Origin: JAWWPG01 sp038327385
GTDB lineage: Bacteria > Actinomycetota > Actinomycetes > Propionibacteriales > Nocardioidaceae
Length of the DNA stretch: 8,358 nt
Reading direction: 5' to 3'
Assembly (NCBI GenBank): GCA_038327385.1
Contig: JBBQKY010000114.1
Coordinates: 1 to 8,358, forward strand
Position numbers and translations under genes: made by a program. Below, piece after piece: positions 1-6,223 of the stretch. Below the pieces are notes generated by a model, which was not told where the DNA came from, made no database searches, and was given only the letters and a program-made list of their open reading frames with translations. Numbering within the stretch: position 1 is the first letter of the stretch; every line of letters begins with the position of its first letter.

Positions 1-939
1 GCGGTCACCCGCGCCGAGCTCGCCGTCGACATGCCGTCCGCTGTCCCCATCACCGGCGAGGGGCTGCTCCTCCAAGCCAGACACGGGTTCGACGACTACC
101 CCTGCGACGGACTGTGGCTGGCCCGCGACGCAGCCGGCCAACTCATCGGACACGCTCACCTGGAGGTCTCGCGATGGGACAACCCAGACCTCGCGATGGT
201 GTTCTGCTACGTCCACCCGAGCGCGCGCGGTCAAGGCGCCGGCACGGCGATGCTGGAGGCGCAGGTCGCGACAGCGAAGGAGCTCGGGCGCTCGTCGCTG
301 CTGACCTTCGCGATTGAGGACACCGCCCCGACGCGCTTTCTGGCGGCGCGGGGCTTCACCGTCGGGCAGCTCACCGCTCAGCGCCGCCTCCTCCCGCAGA
401 GCATCGACTACGACCACCTAGAGCGACTCGCTAAAGGGGCCTCGAGCAAGGCGCCGGACTATGAGCTGGTCAGGCTCGACGGGGCGGCACCCGAGGAGAT
501 GCTTCCGGGCCTGACCGCCCTGTTCGAGGCGATCAGCGACGGGCCCGACGACGGCATCGAGAGGGAGCCCGACCGGTTCCCGGTCGAGAGGGCACGGCGG
601 TACGACGCAGCCATGGCCGCCCGGCGCCAGCACGTCTACCGGTTGATGGCGCGCCACCGTCGTACCGGAGAGTGGGCCGGCCACACGATCCTCTGCGTCG
701 ACGAGACCCGCCCCGGGTACGCCGTCCAGGAGGACACCAGCGTCCTGCGGGCACATCGCGGGCACCGCCTCGGCATGTGGCTGAAAGCGTCGATGCTGGT
801 CTGGATGCGGGGAGAGCACCCCGAGCTCACCACGATCGACACGTGGAACGCGAGGACGAACACGCACATGATCGCCGTCAACGAGGCTCTGGGCTGTGAG
901 GTGTCGGCCCTGGGTGTGGCGATGCAGCGCACCATCTGA
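1..939 (+). CDS. Tandem-domain GNAT N-acetyltransferase, 5' end cut by window edge
   Basis: Probable acetyl-CoA-dependent N-acetyltransferase; the substrate cannot be told. Counting from the ATG at 31, a first GNAT domain has its acetyl-CoA loop at about residues 61-74 (VHPSARGQGAGTAM, fitting R/QxxGxG/A). A second, more degenerate GNAT half has RGHRLG at about 243-248, followed by an N-A-R-T-N-x-H-M-I-A-V-N-E-A-L-G stretch typical of the last GNAT helix and strand. The ATG at 31 is probably not the true start. The frame stays open to base 1 with no ATG, GTG or TTG, no Shine-Dalgarno precedes 31, and only about 27 residues would precede the strand that begins GLWLARD, too few for the first strand and helices of the fold. 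The gene therefore most likely begins upstream of the window. The next gene follows by 23 bases on the same strand and may share its transcript. Family assignment is firm; a specific role is not. Confidence 0.85.
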   Translation, partial: AVTRAELAVDMPSAVPITGEGLLLQARHGFDDYPCDGLWLARDAAGQLIGHAHLEVSRWDNPDLAMVFCYVHPSARGQGAGTAMLEAQVATAKELGRSSLLTFAIEDTAPTRFLAARGFTVGQLTAQRRLLPQSIDYDHLERLAKGASSKAPDYELVRLDGAAPEEMLPGLTALFEAISDGPDDGIEREPDRFPVERARRYDAAMAARRQHVYRLMARHRRTGEWAGHTILCVDETRPGYAVQEDTSVLRAHRGHRLGMWLKASMLVWMRGEHPELTTIDTWNARTNTHMIAVNEALGCEVSALGVAMQRTI

Positions 940-954
940 GCGCCCCCCTAAAGT

Positions 955-958
955 GGAG
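955..958 (+). promoter_or_regulatory. Ribosome binding site of the lipoprotein gene
   Basis: A GGAG lies 4 bases before the ATG at 963. It sits in the 23-base spacer after the GNAT stop. It supports that start, which also places a complete signal peptide at the N-terminus. Confidence 0.5.
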
Positions 959-962
959 CGCG

Positions 963-1835
963 ATGACTCGACCCTTCCGATACCCGGTCGCGCGTCGGGT
1001 CGCGGCGGCGCTTGCCGCCCTAGCGCTGACGTCCGGCTGCTCCGGCAGCGCGAGCAACGCAGGACCGAGCGACCCCACCAACGCGACGACACCCACCTCC
1101 CCCACCACGACGACGACGCCGCCGCCCAGGCCGAAACCGCCACCGAAGACGGCCGCCTGTCGGAAGCTGACCTATGGCGCGATCTCGCACTACTCGAACG
1201 ACGATCCGGTCATCGCCTGTAAGCAGCCGCACACGGCCTACACGTTCGAGGTGCGGCGACTGCCCGCCGACGTCGACGTCACCGGCGTCAGCATCGGCAA
1301 CCAGAGCATCCAGCACGCCGCCTCGAAGGGCTGCCGTCGGGCTTACGCCGGGTTCATCGGCGGTGATCCGGCCAGCCGTGCGCTGGCGCGGCTCAGCGTC
1401 ACGTACTTCCTTCCCGCCCAGGCCGAGTTCAACAAGGGAGCGCACTGGGTGCGCTGCGACGTCGTGGCGCTCGCGACGGCCAATACCCTGGCCGACCTAC
1501 CTGACGGTCTGCGTGGCTTGCTCGACAAGGCTGCTTCCCTGCAGCGCTACGGCGTCTGCTCGGCCGGCCCACCTGGAAACACCGGCTCGGCGCTCGTGAT
1601 CTGCAGCCTGCAGCACTCCTACCGCGCCCTGACCGTGCTGCGTCTCGGCTCCGACTCGGCGCGGTACCCCGGTCAGAAGGTGGTGCTCACCGACGGTCAA
1701 CAGCGCTGCTCCACCTACATCGCTGACAAGCTCGGCACCAGCGGCGGCTACACCTTCGGCTGGACGTACCCGACAGCGTCGGACTGGCAGCGAGGCCAGC
1801 GGTTCGGCTACTGCTGGAACAAGACCACCCACTGA
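963..1835 (+). CDS. Secreted lipoprotein, septum-formation family type
   Basis: Predicted to be exported and lipid-anchored on the outer face of the membrane. Residues 1-26 form a signal peptide: basic start (R3, R6, R11, R12), Ala/Leu core, then LTSGC with C26 as the lipidated cysteine. A Thr/Pro-rich linker (about 36-62) probably spans the wall. The extracellular part contains C66, the motif C86-K-Q-P-H90, C124 and C165, then the same spacing again: C199, C214-S-L-Q-H218, C248 and a cysteine near 283. This layout, with C-x3-H and HWVRCD, resembles the actinobacterial septum formation family (Septum_form in Pfam), named from genetic data; its biochemistry is unknown. Eight cysteines in an exported protein suggest four disulfides. 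The lipidation call is solid; the family name rests on pattern recall. The gene runs head-on into era. Confidence 0.75.
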   Translation: MTRPFRYPVARRVAAALAALALTSGCSGSASNAGPSDPTNATTPTSPTTTTTPPPRPKPPPKTAACRKLTYGAISHYSNDDPVIACKQPHTAYTFEVRRLPADVDVTGVSIGNQSIQHAASKGCRRAYAGFIGGDPASRALARLSVTYFLPAQAEFNKGAHWVRCDVVALATANTLADLPDGLRGLLDKAASLQRYGVCSAGPPGNTGSALVICSLQHSYRALTVLRLGSDSARYPGQKVVLTDGQQRCSTYIADKLGTSGGYTFGWTYPTASDWQRGQRFGYCWNKTTH

Positions 1836-1840
1836 CCAGC

Positions 1841-2773
1841 TCAGAAGCCCAGCCGGCGCAGCTGTTTGGGGTCACGTTGCCAGTCCTTGGCGACCTTGAC
1901 CCGCAGGTCGAGATAGACCGGCGTCCCGAGCAGCGCCTCGATCTGGGCGCGCGCCGTCGTCCCGACGACCTTGAGCCGCTCCCCATGGTGCCCGATGAGG
2001 ATGCCCCGCTGGCTCGTGCGCTCGCAGTACAAGGTGGCGTGTACGTCGACAAGCGGGCGGTCGACCGGCCGGTCCGACCGAGGCGCCATCTCCTCGACCA
2101 GCACGGCGATCGAGTGGGGCAGCTCGTCGCGCACGCCAACGAGCGCCGCCTCGCGGATCAGCTCCGCCACCAGTGTCGTCTCCGGCTCGTCGGTGAGGTC
2201 ACCGTCGGGATACAGGGGCGGACCGACCGGAAGGCGGGCCAGCAGCAGGTCGCGCAGCAGGTCGACCTGGTCCCCGGCGACCGCCGAGACCGGCACGACC
2301 TCAGCCCACTCGACGCCACAGGCGGCTCCGAGCTCCGCGATCGACGACAGGTGCTGCACCAGCCGGTCCGCAGACACCAGGTCGGTCTTCGTCGCCGCGG
2401 CGATCATCGCGGTACCGGTGACCCTGGCGAGCGCCTGCACGAGGAACCGGTCCCCCGGGCCGATCAGGTCGGGAGCCGGCAGGCAGACCACGATGATGTC
2501 GACCTCGGACCAGGTAGCCCGCACGATGTCGTTGAGCCGCTCGCCCAGCAGGGTGCGGGGCTTGTGCAGGCCGGGAGTGTCGACGAGAACGAGCTGCACG
2601 TCGTCACGGTGCACGATGCCGCGCACCGCGTGGCGCGTGGTCTGCGGCTTGTCCGACGTGATGGCGACCTTGGCGCCTACGAGTGCGTTGGTAAGCGTCG
2701 ACTTCCCGGCATTCGGGCGTCCGACGATGCTCGCGAAACCACTCCGGAACTGCGACGCCGTCTCGGGCCGCAC
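1841..2773 (-). CDS. era: GTPase Era (16S rRNA-binding, 30S assembly)
   Basis: Essential GTPase that binds the 3' end of 16S rRNA and checks 30S subunit maturation; cytoplasmic or membrane-peripheral. The 310-residue protein shows all landmarks: G1 GRPNAGKST (18-26), Era-specific SDKPQTTR (40-47) as switch I/G2, G3 DTPG (65-68), G4 as TKTD (128-131) rather than NKxD, and G5 SA (163-164). The C-terminal KH RNA-binding domain has its GxxG loop at 261-264 (GHHG), followed by the family's VYLDLRVKVAKDW stretch. Length fits the family. The start is GTG, three bases after the corC stop, with only a weak Shine-Dalgarno, so translation probably depends on ribosomes finishing corC. Last gene of the minus-strand cluster; no terminator is visible before the convergent lipoprotein stop. 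Confidence 0.97.
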   Translation of the reverse strand: MRPETASQFRSGFASIVGRPNAGKSTLTNALVGAKVAITSDKPQTTRHAVRGIVHRDDVQLVLVDTPGLHKPRTLLGERLNDIVRATWSEVDIIVVCLPAPDLIGPGDRFLVQALARVTGTAMIAAATKTDLVSADRLVQHLSSIAELGAACGVEWAEVVPVSAVAGDQVDLLRDLLLARLPVGPPLYPDGDLTDEPETTLVAELIREAALVGVRDELPHSIAVLVEEMAPRSDRPVDRPLVDVHATLYCERTSQRGILIGHHGERLKVVGTTARAQIEALLGTPVYLDLRVKVAKDWQRDPKQLRRLGF

Positions 2774-2776
2774 CCG

Positions 2777-4201
2777 CTACCCGACCGACTTGTCGAACGT
2801 CGCGGCGTGCGACCCCGCCAGCTCCTCGCCACGACGAGACTCGGCAGCCGCGACGGCCGCCCCCGATGCCGCATCGGGCTGCTGCTCCTCCGCCCCCTCG
2901 CGTCCCTCCCGAGCCTTGGGCTCCTGAGGACCCTCGGGCCCCTCCGGCCAGATGACCACGGTCACTACCTTGTTACGGCGACCGGCCGGGCTCTCCGCCC
3001 GGAAGCGCAGACCATCGCAGACGACCTCCGCGCCCGGGATGGGCACCCGCCCGAGATGCTTGGCCATCAGACCGCCGACGGTCTCGACATCCTCGTCATC
3101 GATGCGGACGTCGAAGAGCTCCGTGAGCTCGTCGACCGGCAGCCGCGAGCTCACCCGGACCCCGCCGCCCTGCAGACGCTCGACCTCGTCGGGGTCCACG
3201 TCGTACTCGTCGGTGATCTCCCCGACGATCTCCTCGAGCAGGTCCTCGATCGTGACGAGCCCGGCGGTGCCGCCGTACTCGTCGACCACTACGGCCACGT
3301 GGGTCCGGCGTGCCTGCATGTCGCGCATCATCTCGTCGGCGGGCTTGGAGTCCGGGACGTAGAAGCAGCTCCGCATCACGGTCTCGATGCGTTCGGTCGA
3401 CTCGGCCTCATGGTTGTCGAAGACGCGCTTGGTGGCGTCCTTGAGGTAGGCGATCCCGATGACGTCGTCGAGGTCGTCACCGATGACCGGGATGCGGGAG
3501 AACCCGCTCCGCAGCGCGAGTGACATCATCTGCCGGAGCGTCTTGTGCCGCTCGATGAACACCATGTCGGTGCGGGGCACCATGACCTCGCGCACGAGCG
3601 TGTCCCCGAGCTCGAAGACCGAGTGGATCATCCTGCTCTCACCGGAATGGATGACGCTCGACTTCTCGGCGAGGTCGACAAGCTCGCGCAGCTCCGCCTC
3701 GGAGGCGAACGGCCCCTCGCGAAAACCGCGGCCGGGAGTCAGCATGTTGCCGATCATGATCAGCATCTGCGCGAACGGTCCGAGTACGACGGTCAGCCCC
3801 GACACGGGAAGCGCGGACGCCAGGGCCACCCGCTCCGAGTGCTGACGGCCGACGGTCCGCGGACCGACGCCGACCGCGATGTACGACACCACGACCATCA
3901 CGGCAGCCGCCACGGCGACAAGGAGCCAGGTCGGCGACAGCAGATCGGCCAAGACTCTGGTGACGAGCACGACCGCAGTCGTCTCGCAGATCACGCCCGC
4001 GAGTTTGGCGCTGTTGACGAAGCGCGGAGCGTCAGTGACGATCGAGAGAAGGCGGACGGCGCCAGAACGACCTTCGTTCGCCAGCTCACCAGCCCGAGCC
4101 TTCGACATCGCGCTGATGGCCGTCTCCGCGCTCGTGAGCAGCCCGGCAAGCAGCACGAGGGCTGTCGCCACGACAAGCAGCACAACATCGACGGAGGTCA
4201 T
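2777..4201 (-). CDS. CNNM/CorC-type membrane protein with paired CBS domains (HlyC/CorC family)
   Basis: A 474-residue membrane protein of the family often called hemolysin or CorC; homologues are linked to Mg2+/Co2+ transport, and E. coli YbeX to ribosome metabolism. In order: an N-terminal DUF21/CNNM membrane domain (hydrophobic segments about 4-23, 68-88, 92-113, 131-154); a linker with SEAELRELVDLAE; a CBS pair (about 206-330, with MVPRTDM at 207-213 and DEYGGTAGLVTIEDLLEEIV at 307-326); a CorC_HlyC domain (about 345-418); and an Ala/Glu/Pro-rich tail of some 55 residues. The frame stays open to 4558, but the ATG at 4201 is chosen because it overlaps the ybeY stop as ATGA and directly precedes the first membrane helix, as in mycobacterial homologues. 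The SAE motif (24-26) is present, but the GExxPK motif is replaced (see findings). Confidence 0.92.
   Translation of the reverse strand: MTSVDVVLLVVATALVLLAGLLTSAETAISAMSKARAGELANEGRSGAVRLLSIVTDAPRFVNSAKLAGVICETTAVVLVTRVLADLLSPTWLLVAVAAAVMVVVSYIAVGVGPRTVGRQHSERVALASALPVSGLTVVLGPFAQMLIMIGNMLTPGRGFREGPFASEAELRELVDLAEKSSVIHSGESRMIHSVFELGDTLVREVMVPRTDMVFIERHKTLRQMMSLALRSGFSRIPVIGDDLDDVIGIAYLKDATKRVFDNHEAESTERIETVMRSCFYVPDSKPADEMMRDMQARRTHVAVVVDEYGGTAGLVTIEDLLEEIVGEITDEYDVDPDEVERLQGGGVRVSSRLPVDELTELFDVRIDDEDVETVGGLMAKHLGRVPIPGAEVVCDGLRFRAESPAGRRNKVVTVVIWPEGPEGPQEPKAREGREGAEEQQPDAASGAAVAAAESRRGEELAGSHAATFDKSVG
4198..4201 (-). other. ATGA stop/start overlap, ybeY-corC
   Basis: The TGA stop of ybeY (4200-4198) shares bases with the ATG of corC (4201-4199). 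Such overlaps usually mean translational coupling. A G-rich stretch just upstream (GGCGGGGGGC) may serve as a weak ribosome binding site. Confidence 0.8.
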
Positions 4202-4668
4202 GGGACGACGCCCCCCGCCTTGACCGTCTGCCACTCGGCGAGCAGCGCCGCCTGGAGCTCGAACATCTCGCGCTCCTCGCCGGGCTCGCCATGGTCGTAG
4301 CCCAACAGGTGCAAGATGCCGTGCACCGTCAGCAGATGCATCTCGTCGCCAGCGGTGCGGCCGAGCTGCGGCGCCTGCGCCGCGGCGTACTGCGGACACA
4401 GCGCCAGGTCGCCGAGAATGCCCTCCGGCTCCGGCTCTCCCTCGCGCCCGGGCCGCAGCTCGTCCATCGGGAAGGAGAGCACGTCCGTGGGGCCGGCCTT
4501 CCCCATGAACCGCTGGTTGTAGTCCGACATCGTCGTCTCGTCGACGAGCTTCAGGCACAGCACAGCATGCGGATGCACCCGCATGCGGCGGATCGCGAAG
4601 CGTGCCAGCCGGGTGAACTCACCGAGATCGAGGTCGACCCCGGACTCGTTCAGGACCTCGACAGTCAT
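4198..4668 (-). CDS. ybeY: Endoribonuclease YbeY (16S rRNA 3'-end maturation factor)
   Basis: Zinc-dependent single-strand endoribonuclease of the UPF0054 family, needed for 16S rRNA 3' processing and 70S quality control. The 156-residue protein carries the family's metal site HGILHLLGYDH, with ligands H116, H120 and H126. It also has the upstream signatures NQRFMGKAGPTDVLSFPMDE (51-70) and GDLAL (86-90). Length is normal. The ATG at 4668 overlaps the phoH stop by ATGA, so it is set by coupling. The downstream corC start overlaps the ybeY stop in the same way. The order phoH-ybeY-corC matches ybeZ-ybeY-ybeX of E. coli, and era, a reported functional partner of YbeY, follows. Identification is secure. 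Confidence 0.96.
   Translation of the reverse strand: MTVEVLNESGVDLDLGEFTRLARFAIRRMRVHPHAVLCLKLVDETTMSDYNQRFMGKAGPTDVLSFPMDELRPGREGEPEPEGILGDLALCPQYAAAQAPQLGRTAGDEMHLLTVHGILHLLGYDHGEPGEEREMFELQAALLAEWQTVKAGGVVP
4665..4668 (-). other. ATGA stop/start overlap, phoH-ybeY
   Basis: The TGA of phoH (4667-4665) overlaps the ATG of ybeY (4668-4666). No strong Shine-Dalgarno precedes ybeY, which favours coupled reinitiation. Confidence 0.8.
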
Positions 4669-5666
4669 CGGCGCTCGTTGGACGACGCGGACACCACGTG
4701 GCGCAGGCCCTCATAGTGCTCGTACGCCGCTACGATCCTGCCGACGAGCTTGTGTCGTACGACGTCATGCTCGGTCAGCCGACAGAAGCCGATGCCTTTG
4801 ACGTCGTCGAGGATCTCCTGGACTACCCGCAGACCCGACTTGGTGCCCGTCGGCAGGTCGACCTGCGTGACGTCGCCGGTGACCACCATCCTCGAGCCGA
4901 AGCCCAACCTGGTCAGGAACATCTTCATCTGCTCCGGCGATGTGTTCTGCGCCTCGTCCAGAATGATGAACGCGTCGTTGAGCGAGCGACCGCGCATGTA
5001 GGCGAGCGGCGCCACCTCGATGGTGCCCGACGTCAGCAGCTTGGGGATCGTCTCGGGATCCAGCATGTCGTGCAGGGCGTCGTAGAGCGGGCGCAGGTAG
5101 GGGTCGATCTTCTCGCTGAGCGTGCCGGGCAGGAAACCCAGCCGCTCGCCGGCCTCCACGGCCGGCCGCGTGAGGATGATGCGGTTGACCTGCTTGGCCT
5201 GCAGTGCCTGAACCGCCTTCGCCATCGCCAGATAGGTCTTCCCAGTGCCGGCCGGGCCGATGCCGAAGACCACCGTGTGGCTGTCGATCGCGTCGACGTA
5301 GCGCTTCTGGTTGAGCGTCTTGGGCCTGATCGTCCGGCCGCGGTTGCTCAGGATGTTGAGCGTCAGCACCTCCGCGGGACGCTCGTTGGTCTCCTGGCGG
5401 AGCATGGTGATGCTCCGCTCCACGGCATCGGCGGTCAGCCCCTGGCCGGTCCGCACCATCGTCACCAGCTCGTCGAGGAGCCGCTCGAGAAGCGCCACCT
5501 CTCCGCTGTCGCCCTCGACGGTCACCTGGTTGCCGCGCACATGGATGGCGGCGTCGAAGTCCCGCTCGATGATGGTCAGGAACTCGTCACCGGGGCCCAG
5601 TACCGCGACGACCGGGACGCTGTTGGGAAGCACGATGGTGTGTCGCGATGTGGGCTGCTCTGTCAT
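4665..5666 (-). CDS. PhoH-like ATPase (PhoL/YbeZ type)
   Basis: Cytoplasmic P-loop ATPase of the PhoH family, proposed to act on RNA with YbeY. The 333-residue protein has an N-terminal KH-like/PhoH-associated part (about 10-75, including the IHVRGNQVTVEGD stretch). The ATPase core then follows: Walker A GPAGTGKT (137-144), TRPAVEAGERLGFLPG (166-181), AYMRGRSLNDAFIILDEAQN (222-241) with Walker B and DEAQ, and VTGDVTQVDLP near 258-268. The frame remains open to 5900, but the upstream part has no family resemblance. The ATG at 5666 has a GGAG 4 bases before it and gives the usual length. A 154-base gap separates it from the HIT gene, so it may have its own promoter. It is coupled to ybeY downstream. 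Mycobacterial homologues are called PhoH1, but nothing visible ties it to phosphate control. Confidence 0.95.
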   Translation of the reverse strand: MTEQPTSRHTIVLPNSVPVVAVLGPGDEFLTIIERDFDAAIHVRGNQVTVEGDSGEVALLERLLDELVTMVRTGQGLTADAVERSITMLRQETNERPAEVLTLNILSNRGRTIRPKTLNQKRYVDAIDSHTVVFGIGPAGTGKTYLAMAKAVQALQAKQVNRIILTRPAVEAGERLGFLPGTLSEKIDPYLRPLYDALHDMLDPETIPKLLTSGTIEVAPLAYMRGRSLNDAFIILDEAQNTSPEQMKMFLTRLGFGSRMVVTGDVTQVDLPTGTKSGLRVVQEILDDVKGIGFCRLTEHDVVRHKLVGRIVAAYEHYEGLRHVVSASSNERR

Positions 5667-5670
5667 CGTG

Positions 5671-5674
5671 CTCC
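5671..5674 (-). promoter_or_regulatory. Ribosome binding site of phoH
   Basis: GGAG on the minus strand, 4 bases before the ATG at 5666. It fixes the phoH start over the longer open frame. Confidence 0.6.
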
Positions 5675-5748
5675 ATCGTACGGCGACCCCGCCGCCCGGC
5701 CATAGCGACTTGCGCGCCAGCCGCCAATCCGGCCTGGCATCAGGATCG

Positions 5749-5770
5749 GTCCGGCGGTCAGCCGGCGGAC
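5749..5770 (-). terminator. Weak candidate hairpin downstream of the HIT gene
   Basis: A GC-only inverted repeat about 51-72 bases past the HIT stop. CCGGC (5751-5755) pairs with GCCGG (5761-5765) around a 5-base loop. An alternative pairing uses the outer GTCCG/CGGAC. There is no T-tract on either strand, so at most it attenuates transcription or helps Rho-dependent ending. It could be chance in such GC-rich DNA. Confidence 0.25.
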
Positions 5771-5820
5771 GAGAGTGCGGAGTACCCGGAACCACGCACG
5801 GATCGTCGGGTGGGGCGGGC

Positions 5821-6180
5821 TCAGCCGGGGGGCCAGGTGAAAGCGCGGCCGCCGAGGACATGGAGATGGGCATGGAAGACGCTCTGCTGAGCCGCTGCAC
5901 CGTTGTTGGCCACGAGCCGGTAGCCGTCCTGGACCGATTCCGCTACCGCGACCCGACGGGCCAGCCTAAGCAGGTCCACGGCGGCCGCCGGGTCGTCCTC
6001 GGCGAGCTGGCCAAGCGTGGCACGGTGCCGTCGCGGGATCACCAGAACGTGCGTGGGTGCCTGCGGGTCCAGGTCGCGGAAGGCGAGTGACTGCTCTGAT
6101 TGCTCGACCACGTCGGCGGGAATGTCGCCAGTCACGATGCGGCAGAAGATGCAGTCGGGGTCCGTGTCGACACCAGCCAC
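5821..6180 (-). CDS. HIT-family (HINT/Hit-like) nucleotide-binding hydrolase
   Basis: Small cytoplasmic histidine-triad protein, probably a purine nucleoside phosphoramidase or dinucleotide hydrolase of the HINT branch; the true substrate cannot be read from sequence. The 119-residue protein has CIFCRIVTGDIPA (10-22), whose two cysteines with H52 and H103 match the zinc site of many bacterial HIT proteins. It also has THVLVIPRRH (43-52), NNG (92-94) and the triad HAHLHVLGG (103-111), in which H105 is the expected nucleophile. The GTG start at 6180 is chosen because GGGGGAGGA lies 4 bases upstream and the length is typical; the frame stays open much further up without homology. It sits 43 bases after dnaJ, where many actinobacteria have rsmE in between. 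Confidence 0.92.
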   Translation of the reverse strand: MAGVDTDPDCIFCRIVTGDIPADVVEQSEQSLAFRDLDPQAPTHVLVIPRRHRATLGQLAEDDPAAAVDLLRLARRVAVAESVQDGYRLVANNGAAAQQSVFHAHLHVLGGRAFTWPPG

Positions 6181-6184
6181 GAAG

Positions 6185-6193
6185 TCCTCCCCC
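6185..6193 (-). promoter_or_regulatory. Strong ribosome binding site of the HIT gene
   Basis: GGGGGAGGA on the minus strand, 4 bases before a GTG. It is the clearest Shine-Dalgarno in the window and decides the HIT start. Confidence 0.75.
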
Positions 6194-6223
6194 TGGCTGC
6201 TGTCAGGTCTGGCGACGCCGGCC

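Larger units (their letters stand above)
5667..5820. other. 154-base spacer between HIT gene and phoH
   Basis: The largest non-coding stretch in the window. It holds an inverted repeat (5749-5770) and the phoH ribosome binding site. I see no convincing -35/-10 pair, riboswitch or CIRCE operator. Its size suggests a promoter for the phoH-ybeY-corC-era block, but this is inference from spacing only. Confidence 0.5.

Noticed and set aside
993..998. Arg-Arg pair (residues 11-12) in the lipoprotein signal as a Tat motif
   Set aside because: The surrounding residues do not fit S-R-R-x-F-L-K. An ordinary Sec lipoprotein signal explains it.
418..1143. 241-codon minus-strand frame across the GNAT gene
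   Set aside because: It is Arg/Ser/Gly-rich, has no recognisable motif, and is antisense to a supported coding frame.
1877..3523. 548-codon open frame on the plus strand across era and corC
   Set aside because: It is antisense to two secure genes and spans their junction. Its translation is Arg/His/Asp-rich with no domain. Long antisense frames are expected from GC-biased third positions.
4202..4558. N-terminal extension of corC by 119 codons
   Set aside because: It lies over ybeY in another frame and has no resemblance to a membrane domain. The ATGA overlap gives a better start at 4201.
5675..5680. TACGAT on the minus strand as a -10 box for phoH
   Set aside because: It touches the ribosome binding site, so a transcript from it would lose that site, and no -35 element stands about 17 bases upstream.
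5773..5778. GAGTGC, half of a CIRCE operator
   Set aside because: No GCACTC lies 9 bases away, so the inverted repeat needed for HrcA binding is missing.
5667..5900. N-terminal extension of phoH by 78 codons
   Set aside because: It would run into the HIT gene and is unlike PhoH. The start at 5666 has a ribosome binding site and gives normal length.
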